DNA from: Planctomycetota bacterium
Lineage (GTDB): Bacteria > Planctomycetota > PUPC01 > JACPCR01
Direction of reading: 5' to 3'
NCBI GenBank assembly: GCA_030740295.1
Contig: JASLXP010000304.1
Coordinates: 1-17,039, forward strand
Length of the DNA: 17,039 nt
Under the pieces are notes generated by a model that searched no databases, was not told the origin of the DNA, and worked only from the letters and a program-made list of their open reading frames with translations. The position numbers and the translations under genes are program-made. Below, one piece after another: positions 1 through 7,177 of the stretch; the first letter of the stretch is position 1, and each line of letters starts with the position of its first letter.

Positions 1-88
1 TGTTCAGATTCGATAATCCGCCGTCTCCCACCAGCCCGCACGAGAGAGCAGGAACATCTATCAGAAGGACCCGATTGGCGTTGCTCAT
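1..88 (-). CDS. Possible phosphodiesterase / alkaline phosphatase-superfamily protein, N-terminal fragment
   Basis: Only the first 29 codons lie in the window; the gene continues past the left edge. The ATG is the only ATG start available, because the frame has an in-frame TAG about 45 bases upstream. The fragment reads MSNANRVLLIDVPALSCGL and then continues G-rich to SNLN. A beta strand ending in D, then small residues and a later N-L, resembles the N-terminus of type I phosphodiesterase/nucleotide pyrophosphatase proteins, where the early Asp binds metal. No good Shine-Dalgarno sequence is visible. It lies 121 bases downstream of purE on the same strand and could be co-transcribed with it. 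The family assignment rests on very few residues and is tentative. Confidence 0.4.
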   Translation of the reverse strand, partial: MSNANRVLLIDVPALSCGLVGDGGLSNLN

Positions 89-198
89 CAGAAATGTGTG
101 AATCCGTTCAGGCTGCCGGCAGGGCTGGCCATCCTAATCGGGGGACTGTTTACCGCAAACGTCCACGGAAACACGAGTCGCACGAAATCAATTTAACG

Positions 199-209
199 GC
201 CCTGCGGGC
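199..209 (-). terminator. Weak hairpin just after the purE stop codon
   Basis: On the minus strand GCCC-GCA-GGGC forms a 4-bp GC stem immediately after the purE stop codon, followed by an A/T-rich but not T-only stretch. It is too short to be a convincing intrinsic terminator; it may be chance. Confidence 0.15.
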
Positions 210-728
210 TCAACCTGCCAGTTCGGACTGCCAGTCTGCAGCCACTCGTTCCGCCTTTTGAACGGATTCTTCCACGAGCTGTTCCTTGTAATTGCGAATG
301 AGGTCTTTGTATTTTTCGTCCGCGATCCCCAGGATCTTCGCAGCGAGCACGACAGCATTCTTCGCGCCGGAGCGGCCGATGCCGACCGTGGCGACCGGGA
401 CTCCAGCCGGCATCTGCACAATGGAGTAAAGGGCATCGACCCCGCCGAGCGACGTGGATGGAACAGGGACGCCAATCACCGGCAGCGTCGTCAGCGCAGC
501 GAGCACGCCTGCCAGGTGGGCCGCACCACCCGAAGCAGCAATGACCACTTTGAACCCGCGCTCTTCAAGCGAAAGCCCAAATTCATGCAAAGCGTCCGGC
601 GTCCTGTGCGGGGAAATAACTTCGAGCTCGTACCCGATACCGAGGGCATCGAGGTCATTGATCGTGTGCTCAGTAACGGACCAGTCAGTATCTGATCCCA
701 TGATGACGGCAATCGGTTTGTCTGACAT
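210..728 (-). CDS. purE: 5-(carboxyamino)imidazole ribonucleotide mutase PurE
   Basis: This enzyme rearranges N5-CAIR to CAIR in de novo purine synthesis; it is cytosolic. At 172 residues it has the usual single-domain length. Family landmarks are MGSDTDW (10-16), the ISPHRTPD segment (38-45) with the catalytic His41, AASGGAAHL (64-72), and the run TTLPVIGVPVPS followed by SIVQMPAGVPVATVGIG in the middle. Most homologues have Ala or Gly where this one has Ser66. The start is supported by GGAG at 737-740, nine bases upstream of the ATG. No purK partner is next to it, so class I (uses N5-CAIR) versus class II (AIR carboxylase) cannot be settled by context. It lies 98 bases downstream of the RNase HII gene on the same strand, so the two may share a transcript. 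Confidence 0.95.
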   Translation of the reverse strand: MSDKPIAVIMGSDTDWSVTEHTINDLDALGIGYELEVISPHRTPDALHEFGLSLEERGFKVVIAASGGAAHLAGVLAALTTLPVIGVPVPSTSLGGVDALYSIVQMPAGVPVATVGIGRSGAKNAVVLAAKILGIADEKYKDLIRNYKEQLVEESVQKAERVAADWQSELAG

Positions 729-826
729 TTCTTAATCTCCGTGGTTGTTGTACTGACGTGGGCTCAAGATCAGACTGAGCAATCGCTCTATACCAAATCC
801 ATCCACTTGCCGCCTCTTACATCTGA

Positions 827-1765
827 TCACTTACACCGGATCAGTACATCGTCATTCACATCGAGCTGCTCCCTCAGGGCTTTGGTGTCCTCCAGGAATC
901 GCATTCCATCGGTGTAGTAGCCGGCTGTCGGTTTCAGTCCGGGCATCTGTTCCTGCCACCAGGCGTTGAACTGCTTCATGAAAAGCTCGCGCATCAATTT
1001 GCAGCACATGGAGGCCAACGCGATCGGCAGATGTTTGTCATCGCCTTTCATGAGGAACCTGAACCGCAGGTTCCGGCCTCTCTTGAGAAGGAGATACGAA
1101 GACTGCTCTCTGGCTTCCGACTCGATCATGAATCCGTGGTCCGGGAAAGTCTCGATGAGCTGAGGACCGTAAAAATTTCGACCTCCCTGTTTGTCGCAGA
1201 GAAAAACACTTTCCTCGTGGCCTTCATGTTTCGCGAGGATTTCCAGAGCAAGGGCGCTGGCGAGATCGTAAAGAAGCTCTGATTTATTTCGTGTCTGCAG
1301 GATGTCATTGAACTCGGGAGCAAAGACAGGCCGGATGACATAGCCGAGAAATTTCAGGCCGGCCGATTCAAGCGAATCAGTGAGTTGAAGCGCGGCTTCA
1401 GCTCTGACATCCAGTCCATCTTTGGCGCCGCCGTACCAAGGCAGTTTGTCCTCAGGGCTGACACGTCCCTCTGCACCAAAGCGATGCAGGAATGCTCCCC
1501 AGTCACCCCCGTATTCGAATCCGCTCCTTTTGCCGAAGCTGAACACACCCTCCGCCAGGTCAGACAGGCCTTTCCGTTTATACACCTTCTTGCTGTCGCC
1601 AATGACCAGCCCTTTTGCCAACCTGCCCGGCCTGGAGACGGTGTCATGGAGAAGTTCCCAGATGTCAGGTATCTCATTTCCCTGGTACTCGAACACCGAC
1701 GCCCCGACGACCAGTGGCCCGAGGAGGGGGCCGTATCCCGCTTCATCAATTCCTGCGATCAGCAT
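827..1765 (-). CDS. RNase HII-like ribonuclease, long divergent form
   Basis: Ribonuclease HII cuts RNA in RNA:DNA hybrids and at single ribonucleotides embedded in DNA, which starts ribonucleotide excision repair. The N-terminus IAGIDEAGYGPLLGPLVVGA (3-22) is the RNase HII signature with the catalytic Asp7-Glu8 pair. DSKK at 57-60 matches the conserved DSK motif. Further acidic candidates are Asp191 (in CDKQGG) and Asp242/243 (in KGDDKH), followed by an Ala/Ser/Cys-rich helix and a lysine. At 312 residues it is about 100 longer than a typical RNase HII, with extra sequence between the DSK motif and the later acids (about 65-180). It has Tyr where most homologues have Arg (DEAGYG rather than DEAGRG). 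A purine-rich stretch precedes the ATG. It is divergent from the Gfo/Idh/MocA gene and upstream of purE. The family is fairly secure; the substrate range of this variant is unknown. Confidence 0.8.
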   Translation of the reverse strand: MLIAGIDEAGYGPLLGPLVVGASVFEYQGNEIPDIWELLHDTVSRPGRLAKGLVIGDSKKVYKRKGLSDLAEGVFSFGKRSGFEYGGDWGAFLHRFGAEGRVSPEDKLPWYGGAKDGLDVRAEAALQLTDSLESAGLKFLGYVIRPVFAPEFNDILQTRNKSELLYDLASALALEILAKHEGHEESVFLCDKQGGRNFYGPQLIETFPDHGFMIESEAREQSSYLLLKRGRNLRFRFLMKGDDKHLPIALASMCCKLMRELFMKQFNAWWQEQMPGLKPTAGYYTDGMRFLEDTKALREQLDVNDDVLIRCK

Positions 1766-1849
1766 TATTTATATCTTTCTTTTCTTTGATAGAAGGCTTG
1801 CGCTATCATGCGCGGGAGTTCACTAAATACCACCCACTGAGAGACACCC

Positions 1850-2908
1850 ATGTCAGACACTTTGAAAATCGGTATCGTTGGCTGTGGCATGATCGGCAAA
1901 TCGCACCTCAGGGCTTATTCGAACATCGAGGAAGCGGAAGTCATCGCCATTGCCGATGTCGATGAGAAGGAGGCGAATAAAGTCGCGGAGGAGTTCGGAG
2001 TCTCCAGAGTTTTTGCTGACTATAAAGAGTTGCTGGCCATCGATGAGATCGAGAACGTCGACGTCTGCCTTCCGAATTTTCTTCACAGCCCAGTCTCCGT
2101 AGATGCGCTGAATGCGGGCAAGCACGTGTTCTGCGAAAAACCGATGGCCAGAAACTACGAGGAAGCCTCTGCCATGCTGGAAGCGGCAAAGGCCAACGAC
2201 CGCGATCTCGGCGTGCAGGTAAACACGATATTCCAGCCCAATGCCCGCGGGGCAAAGCGCATCATCAATGAAGGTGGCCTCGGCCACATTTACTTTGCCA
2301 AGCTTTCAAACTATCGGCGCAAGGGCAGGCCGTGGGTCGATGGCTACGGCACACCGCACTTTGTGTCGAACGAGAAAGCCGGCGGCGGCACGCTCATCGA
2401 TACCGGCGTCTATCACTTCAATCGTTTCCTTTGGCTGATGGACAATCCTAAACCCGTCACGGTAAGCGGCGCGACGTTCCAGGAGATGGACGTCTACGAG
2501 GGCCGCAAAGACGACATCGATGTGGAGGAAATGGCCGTCGGGCTGATCCGTTTCGATACCGGCCTGGTCCTGTTTGTGGAAGATGCCTGGTCCGCACACA
2601 TGAACGAATCCGGCGGCGACGTGATCCTCGGCTCGAAAGGCGGTCTCAAAGTCGATCCACTGTCGTTCCATTCGGATATGTTCGGCATCGAATCGAACAC
2701 TACGTTCGACACCCGCCTGGCCGAGTATCACCAGAATCAGTATGACGAAAACCGTGCGGGCTACGCATCCCCGCACCATCACTGGGTGTATTCGCTGCTG
2801 GGAAAGCTTCCTAAAATTCCGACCGGTGAGATTGCCCTCAACACGGTCCGAATCTCGGATGCCATTTACGAATCCGCAGCCAGGGGCGAAGAAGTGAAGC
2901 TTGCCTGA
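1850..2908 (+). CDS. Gfo/Idh/MocA family NAD(P)-dependent oxidoreductase
   Basis: The family oxidises or reduces sugars, inositols and related compounds with NAD(P). The Rossmann motif is GCGMIG (Gly11, Gly13, Gly16) with Asp36 at the end of the second strand, which suggests preference for NAD. CEKPMA (95-100) carries the conserved catalytic Lys97. GGGTLIDTGVYHF (178-190) supplies the Asp184/His189 pair usual in the C-terminal domain. At 352 residues the length is normal. There is no signal peptide, so it should be cytosolic, unlike the exported Tat-type members common in Planctomycetota. The Shine-Dalgarno is weak (GAGAG about 7 bases upstream). Its TGA overlaps the ATG of the next gene by one base, indicating translational coupling. 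The substrate cannot be told from sequence. Confidence 0.92.
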   Translation: MSDTLKIGIVGCGMIGKSHLRAYSNIEEAEVIAIADVDEKEANKVAEEFGVSRVFADYKELLAIDEIENVDVCLPNFLHSPVSVDALNAGKHVFCEKPMARNYEEASAMLEAAKANDRDLGVQVNTIFQPNARGAKRIINEGGLGHIYFAKLSNYRRKGRPWVDGYGTPHFVSNEKAGGGTLIDTGVYHFNRFLWLMDNPKPVTVSGATFQEMDVYEGRKDDIDVEEMAVGLIRFDTGLVLFVEDAWSAHMNESGGDVILGSKGGLKVDPLSFHSDMFGIESNTTFDTRLAEYHQNQYDENRAGYASPHHHWVYSLLGKLPKIPTGEIALNTVRISDAIYESAARGEEVKLA

Positions 2909-3786
2909 TGAGCGACGACAACTCCCATAACCTCAAACTTCCGTTGCGTGCCATCGTCGATCTGCTGGTCTCATGGCCGGCGACATTCGTTGCACTGGTT
3001 TTTGGATTGGGAATGGGGCTCGTCTGGCTTTTCGTTATGAAGACTGCGCCGGTTGAAGATTCTGATCTCGACAAAGCCTCCTCTAAAGTGAGCGGCCGAA
3101 TTGTACCGCCGGTCAAAGACATGGGCTGGTCGGTTGGCGGACGGGTAAAGGAAGGTGGAACGCAAATCTACCGATACCGTTTTTCATACGAAGTGGACAA
3201 CCAGCAGTATGAAGCGCTCTCCTATTCCACCGGCAAGAAGCATGAAGAAGGCAAGGTCGAGATCGAATACCTGCCCGATGCGCCACGGACTGCCAGAATC
3301 ATCGGCACACGCCGCGGCATGATGGATCGCCGGGTCGTATGGCTGAGCGCGATACCTGCGTTCGCCTTCCTCTGGTTGCTGGCGCTGTTTTACCGTGGCG
3401 CAAAGTCGATGCTGTATCTTCAGCGCGGCCGTATCGTCGAAGGCACAATCACCGACGCAAATGTCACGCGCTCAACGAACGCGGACAGCCCGGACAAGTG
3501 GTTTGTGAAATTTGAATTCGAAGATCACGAAGGAAACGCCTCTTCCGGCCAGGACACTTCGTCTCTGCTGTCAGAGCCGAAACCGGGGGACCGCATCGAC
3601 CTGATCTATCCCACCGGCCAGCCGAACAAGGTCCGTTACCTGGGCGGTATTGTCAGCCAGCTTGAATTTGATGAAACCGGCGGGTTCCAGAGCCAGTTTT
3701 CTGCTTCCGCTCTTGTGAGAATTGCGGTCACCGATATCAGCATCGGTGCCAATTTGCTTTACGGCATCTGGATGCTGCTTAGATGA
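2908..3786 (+). CDS. DUF3592-like membrane protein with two duplicated domains
   Basis: This 292-residue membrane protein has no known function. Predicted membrane segments lie at about 22-44 and 143-162, with a weaker hydrophobic C-terminus at about 268-291. The soluble part after the first membrane segment (about 60-130) and the part after the second (about 173-248) look alike. Each opens with a GRIV strand, has a strand such as YRFSYEVD or KFEFEDHEG, and ends with a strand such as VEIEYLPDAP or IDLIYPTGQP leading to a V/I-R-Y/I-x-G element. This is the DUF3592 pattern present twice. Translation probably couples to the upstream oxidoreductase through the TGATG overlap, though no shared function is evident. 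The family call is by pattern only. Confidence 0.75.
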   Translation: MSDDNSHNLKLPLRAIVDLLVSWPATFVALVFGLGMGLVWLFVMKTAPVEDSDLDKASSKVSGRIVPPVKDMGWSVGGRVKEGGTQIYRYRFSYEVDNQQYEALSYSTGKKHEEGKVEIEYLPDAPRTARIIGTRRGMMDRRVVWLSAIPAFAFLWLLALFYRGAKSMLYLQRGRIVEGTITDANVTRSTNADSPDKWFVKFEFEDHEGNASSGQDTSSLLSEPKPGDRIDLIYPTGQPNKVRYLGGIVSQLEFDETGGFQSQFSASALVRIAVTDISIGANLLYGIWMLLR

Positions 3787-3907
3787 AGAGCATGGCTCGC
3801 GACGATTGGGCAGAACCCTCCTAAAAAGTCGCTGAGAAGGGGCCATTCTCACGTTGACTTGCTCTACTATGTTTGGTCTGGCGGCCAGCCGCCGCCACGC
3901 TCTTCGG
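3787..3907. other. Convergent spacer with two short hairpins
   Basis: Two genes end toward each other here. TGAGAA (3833-3838) pairs with TTCTCA (3846-3851), a 6-bp stem, and GGCGG (3880-3884) pairs with CCGCC (3889-3893) around CCAG. Neither is followed by a T tract on either strand, so a role in two-way termination is only a possibility. Confidence 0.25.
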
Positions 3908-4612
3908 CTACTTCTTCAGCACCCTGATCTCCACATCATCGATCAGCAGCTTGTCGCCTTCATCGTAAAGATCGATACCTGACGCGTGCGAAAAGACGAA
4001 CTTGAATGCCTCAGGTTTCTCTCGATTGATGCAGTTTACGAATGCGCGAATGTTCGAGGCCTTCGAGAGCGGCTGCCGGTAAACCTGCCATTCCGTCTCC
4101 GCGGTTAACTTCCCGATCTCTGCCCGGCAATTCCAACTGTTCTTGATATCCGGCTCGAAGCGGAAACTAAAAATCAATCCAACTTTCTTTGGGAATTTTT
4201 CGTTGACCGCTTTGTATTTGAATGAAATGAACGACCGTTCCATATCCCCGGTTTTTGTCTTGCCGCGTTTCCACACTGGCATCTTGATCCTGCCTGTCAC
4301 CGGGCTGCCGAGATATGAAAAGCCAAAGTAGTCGGTGTGAGTCGAGCGGCTGATAATCTCAAAGCTGAGGACACCTCGTTTGCCATCGGGGCCCTTTATC
4401 TCATCCTCTTCTTTGATGGCCATCACCAGTTCGCCCGTGGCATTCTCCGGCATGCCCGCGTAGGTATAGGCGTAGCTGTGCATTTTGCCGTTGGTGTCGG
4501 TGGTCTCATCTCCATTCAGTTGCGAACAGGCTGCCCCCGATGCGTGTGAAAACTCTTCGATAAAAACGAACGACTCCGCCAGCACGGGCGAGAGCAGAAT
4601 GATGAACAGCAT
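3908..4612 (-). CDS. Hypothetical protein, probably exported, jelly-roll-like ending
   Basis: I do not recognise this 234-residue protein. The start MLFIILLSPVLAES is a short hydrophobic stretch ending in a plausible signal cleavage site (VLA-ES), but it has no positive N-terminal charge. An in-frame TAG 33 bases upstream leaves no earlier ATG, so the signal is unusually short. The mature part is mostly beta-like, with four cysteines (29, 161, 194 and one other region being uncertain), a WQVYRQPLSK segment at about 175-184, and the ending DEGDKLLIDDVEIRVLKK, which resembles the last strand of carbohydrate-binding jelly-roll modules (LLIDDV). Such modules bind sugars or protein partners outside the cytoplasm. 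It is divergent from the secreted PQQ propeller gene with 90 bases between them. Function is unknown. Confidence 0.7.
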   Translation of the reverse strand: MLFIILLSPVLAESFVFIEEFSHASGAACSQLNGDETTDTNGKMHSYAYTYAGMPENATGELVMAIKEEDEIKGPDGKRGVLSFEIISRSTHTDYFGFSYLGSPVTGRIKMPVWKRGKTKTGDMERSFISFKYKAVNEKFPKKVGLIFSFRFEPDIKNSWNCRAEIGKLTAETEWQVYRQPLSKASNIRAFVNCINREKPEAFKFVFSHASGIDLYDEGDKLLIDDVEIRVLKK

Positions 4613-4623
4613 TTTGAACGTCT

Positions 4624-4651
4624 TTGATGGATTTGCGTCTGACTATATTAT
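4624..4651 (+). promoter_or_regulatory. Candidate sigma70-type promoter for the PQQ propeller gene
   Basis: TTGATG (4624-4629) and TATTAT (4646-4651) are separated by 16 bases, matching four and five of six consensus positions. The predicted start of transcription would leave a leader of about 45 bases before the ATG at 4703. It sits in the 90-base spacer between divergent genes. It was seen by eye only. Confidence 0.35.
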
Positions 4652-4702
4652 CCGTGGCCAGGCCCCGTCGCTTCCCCCTGTCAAAGCAAGAAAGGAATCA
4701 AG

Positions 4703-5908
4703 ATGAACCGTGCCTCAGAAATCGCCTTTTGTGCAACCGCCCTCGCAGCCCTCTGCATTCAGACAACGCAGGCCGACGACTGGCCCTTTTTCCGCGGCCC
4801 CTCTCTGAACGGCATATCGAAAGAGAAGGGTTGGAATCCGCAGAATCTGAAAGAAGCATGGAAGAAAGATCTGGGCTTCGGGGCATCGAGTTTCACAGTG
4901 GTCGGCAGCAAAGTCCTTACCTCTGCGAACAAGGCGAACAAAGATATCGTTTACTGCTTCAACGCAGATGATGGCAAAGAAATCTGGCGGTACGAATTTC
5001 CGTGTAAATTTGATAAACGCATGTTCGATGGCGGAACAGCGTCGACACCGACGATTGATGGACAGTATGTCTACAACTTCAGCTATGACGGTCAGATCCA
5101 GTGCCTCAAACTTGCCGATGGAAAACTGGCGTGGAAGAAAAACGCTATTACTGATTTCAAGGGCAGACTGTCGCGTTGGAAATATGCGGGCTCGCCGCTG
5201 GTCCTCGGCAAACTGGTCATCTTCGATATCGGCGGCAGCCCAAACTCGACTCTTGCACTCGATAAACGTACGGGCAAGAAGGTCTGGGGAAAAGGAAGCG
5301 GTGCGGCCGGCTACGCGACACCGGTCCCGTTCAAGTTTGGCTCGACAACCGGGGTTATGGTTTTCAAGGGTAAGACGCTCCTGGCTCATGACGCGGCCAA
5401 TGGTCGAGAGCTGTGGAGGATTCCCTTTCCAAGCAAGTATGACGTGAATGCTTCCACACCGATCGTGTTCGGCGGAACCTTTTTCGTCTCTGCGGGCTAC
5501 AACACCGGCCGCGGGGTTCTTTACCAGATCACGCGATCCACTCCTAAACAGCTCTGGAGGAACAACGAGTTCCAAACCAAAATGAACACCGCTGTCGAGC
5601 ACAACGGCTACCTCTACGGAATCAGTCTCAAAGGCGGCCTGATGTGCCTGGACATGAAAACCGGCAACAGGCTCTGGACTGAAGGCTCATCAGGCAGAGA
5701 GGGCACGCTCACCCTGGCGGACGGCAAACTCATCGTGCTCAGCGACCGTGGCGAGTTCATCATCGCGAACGCGGATCCCAAAGGATTCAAACCCATCATT
5801 CGCAGGCGTGTGCTGACCGGCCGGTGCTGGGCGGTACCGGTCCTGGCAAACGGGCGGATCTACTGCAAGTCAAATCAGGGCCAGATGGTCTGTTTGGATG
5901 TGAGGTAG
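4703..5908 (+). CDS. Secreted PQQ-like beta-propeller repeat protein
   Basis: This 401-residue protein belongs to the PQQ/BamB-like propeller group, which usually acts as a binding or scaffold domain and less often as a quinoprotein enzyme. A signal peptide spans about 1-24 (Ala-rich core, TTQA-DD cleavage). The mature N-terminus DDWPFFRGPSLNGIS is the W-x-x-x-RGP opening common in Planctomycetota and relatives. Blade motifs ending in Trp recur: DDGKEIW (89-95), ADGKLAW (138-144), KRTGKKVW (188-195), AANGRELW (231-238), a variant TPKQLW (280-285) and MKTGNRLW (318-325). A final strand, GQMVCLDVR, probably closes the propeller. The catalytic residues and adjacent-Cys motif of methanol dehydrogenases are not seen, so an enzymatic role is unlikely. 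The start is supported by AAGGAA at 4692-4697. It is divergent from the unknown exported protein. Confidence 0.9.
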   Translation: MNRASEIAFCATALAALCIQTTQADDWPFFRGPSLNGISKEKGWNPQNLKEAWKKDLGFGASSFTVVGSKVLTSANKANKDIVYCFNADDGKEIWRYEFPCKFDKRMFDGGTASTPTIDGQYVYNFSYDGQIQCLKLADGKLAWKKNAITDFKGRLSRWKYAGSPLVLGKLVIFDIGGSPNSTLALDKRTGKKVWGKGSGAAGYATPVPFKFGSTTGVMVFKGKTLLAHDAANGRELWRIPFPSKYDVNASTPIVFGGTFFVSAGYNTGRGVLYQITRSTPKQLWRNNEFQTKMNTAVEHNGYLYGISLKGGLMCLDMKTGNRLWTEGSSGREGTLTLADGKLIVLSDRGEFIIANADPKGFKPIIRRRVLTGRCWAVPVLANGRIYCKSNQGQMVCLDVR

Positions 5909-5914
5909 GAAGCA

Positions 5915-5954
5915 GATGGAGTGATGGGGTGGTGAAATGATGGAGCGTTGGAGT
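5915..5954. repeat. Degenerate 8-bp tandem repeat
   Basis: Five successive 8-base units follow the PQQ gene: GATGGAGT, GATGGGGT, GGTGAAAT, GATGGAGC and GTTGGAGT. The last unit runs into the hairpin at 5949-5973. The unit is G-rich on the plus strand and does not encode an extension of the neighbouring protein. Confidence 0.6.
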
Positions 5955-5973
5955 GCAACATTCCTGCACTCCA
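5949..5973. terminator. Strong 9-bp hairpin in the convergent spacer
   Basis: TGGAGTGCA (5949-5957) pairs perfectly with TGCACTCCA (5965-5973) around a 7-base loop. It lies between the ends of the PQQ gene and the convergent recombinase gene, where it could stop or protect transcripts from both sides. No T tract follows on either strand, so factor-independent termination is not assured. Confidence 0.4.
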
Positions 5974-6044
5974 TGGGAACAGCGGCTTCAACGACACGGG
6001 CCTTCCGGATTCCTGACACCGGATTCCCCTTCCCGGGATATTGC

Positions 6045-7028
6045 TCACTTCCCCCGCGGATGGAATTCCCTGTGCACTGCCTTCAACCGCTCACGTTCCA
6101 CGTGTGTGTAAATCTGGGTGGTAACGATGCTCGCGTGACCCAACATTTCTTGAACCACTCGGAGGTCCGCCCCGTTCTCCAGCAGATGCGTAGCGAAGGA
6201 ATGCCGCAATGTGTGCGGCGAAACATTCTTTCGAATGCGTGCCTCCTCGACGTAATGTTTGACCAGGGCCCATAGCGTATTGCGGTGCATGCCGCGGCCC
6301 CGTTTATTGAGGAAGAGCCGGTTGTCTTCACTGGCCCGGGCCAACTCGGGCCGAACACTCTCCAGATAGAAACGTATCCAATCCGCGGCCGGACGTCCGA
6401 GCGGCACGATGCGTTCCTTAGATCCTTTGCCGTAGCATTTCACGTAGCGCGCATCCAGTTGGACGCTGTCCACCGTGAGCGCGGCGACCTCTGATACCCG
6501 GGCACCGCACGCGTAGAAGGTCTCCAGAATCGCCCTGTCGCGAATACCGATTGGGGTGTCGATGTCAGGCGCGTTCAAGAGCCGGTCTATTTCTCCTTCG
6601 GTAAGAAAACCTGGCAGCCGCTTCCAAAGCTTCGGTGATTCGATGACCGCCGACACGTTTTCTGTAATCTCACCTTCGGCCATCATGAACTTGAAGAACA
6701 TCCTCACCGAAACCAGGCTGCGCGCGGAAGAGTTCGCAGACAGCCCTGCGTCACGCAGACTCATCAGGTAATTCATGAGGTGACGGGTGGTGATCCGGCG
6801 AGGGCTTCTGATTTCGTGCCCATCCAGGAATGCGCAGAACCTTTTAAGGTCGCGGGCGTAGGCAAAGATGGTGTTCTTTGCCAGACCACACTCGACGGCC
6901 ATGTAATCCAGAAATGCCGCTACCAGGTCCTGATAAGGGCTCTTGTCTGGCGGCAGAGGCGGTGTGGCGGGCTTTTGTCGCATGGGTGGACTCACTGCTG
7001 ATCTTCTTCTGATCGGGAGATCACGCAT
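6045..7028 (-). CDS. Tyrosine recombinase, XerC/XerD type
   Basis: Xer recombinases resolve chromosome dimers by cutting and rejoining DNA at dif sites; relatives act as integrases. This 327-residue protein has the N-terminal SAM-like DNA-binding domain (about 31-118) and the catalytic domain (about 140-320). All six active residues are visible: Arg177, Lys201 (in YGKGSKERIVPL), His272, Arg275 (in PHTLRHSFATHLLENGAD), His298 (in LGHAS) and nucleophile Tyr307. The length, the GLAKNTIFAYARDL opening and the RLKAVHREFHPR tail fit chromosomal XerC/D rather than a phage integrase. There is an extra basic N-terminus of about 25 residues. The start at 7028 is preferred over the Met at residue 16, because GAAGG lies seven bases upstream. 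Whether it is XerC or XerD cannot be decided without a tree; no second Xer is in the window. Confidence 0.9.
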   Translation of the reverse strand: MRDLPIRRRSAVSPPMRQKPATPPLPPDKSPYQDLVAAFLDYMAVECGLAKNTIFAYARDLKRFCAFLDGHEIRSPRRITTRHLMNYLMSLRDAGLSANSSARSLVSVRMFFKFMMAEGEITENVSAVIESPKLWKRLPGFLTEGEIDRLLNAPDIDTPIGIRDRAILETFYACGARVSEVAALTVDSVQLDARYVKCYGKGSKERIVPLGRPAADWIRFYLESVRPELARASEDNRLFLNKRGRGMHRNTLWALVKHYVEEARIRKNVSPHTLRHSFATHLLENGADLRVVQEMLGHASIVTTQIYTHVERERLKAVHREFHPRGK

Positions 7029-7033
7029 CCCCT

Positions 7034-7072
7034 AACCTTCACATGGGCTTTCAACCTTCGAACTAAACCTTC
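7034..7072. repeat. Three copies of AACCTTC / GAAGGTT
   Basis: AACCTTC occurs at 7034-7040, 7053-7059 and 7066-7072, in the spacer between the divergent recombinase and decarboxylase genes. Read on the minus strand it is GAAGGTT, and the copy nearest the recombinase serves as its Shine-Dalgarno (GAAGG, seven bases before the ATG). The other two lie just upstream of the TATAAT box of the plus-strand gene and could bind a regulator. Confidence 0.5.
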
Positions 7073-7079
7073 ACTGAGC

Positions 7080-7085
7080 TATAAT
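7080..7085 (+). promoter_or_regulatory. Consensus TATAAT box upstream of the decarboxylase gene
   Basis: A perfect TATAAT lies 92 bases before the ATG at 7178. At a 17-base spacing the upstream hexamer is TTCGAA (7057-7062), a poor -35 match, so transcription may need an activator. Transcription would begin near 7092, just before the hairpin at 7095-7117. Confidence 0.4.
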
Positions 7086-7094
7086 GGACAGTTT

Positions 7095-7117
7095 CCAGTC
7101 GCAAACGTGCGAGCTGG
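7095..7117 (+). other. Leader hairpin downstream of the TATAAT box
   Basis: CCAGTCGCA (7095-7103) pairs with TGCGA (7108-7112) and, past one bulged G, CTGG (7114-7117), around loop AACG. It would lie at the very 5' end of the decarboxylase mRNA and could protect the transcript or affect its processing. No riboswitch class is recognised. Confidence 0.35.
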
Positions 7118-7177
7118 CAGTTATACACCAAGCCGCGTTCACGATCTGATTCGAATTCCACGCCGCTCAAAGAACCC

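Noticed and set aside
88..132. Tiny 14-residue minus-strand frame whose stop overlaps the start of the left-edge gene
   Set aside because: No Shine-Dalgarno of note and no attenuator-like codon run; the TGATG overlap is likely chance.
4715..5602. 295-codon open frame antisense to the PQQ propeller gene
   Set aside because: The plus-strand frame has a signal peptide, blade repeats and a good Shine-Dalgarno; the antisense product has none of these.
6045..7028. Integron or phage integrase interpretation of the recombinase
   Set aside because: No integron-specific insertion, attachment site, tRNA or phage gene is present; length and tail fit chromosomal Xer proteins.
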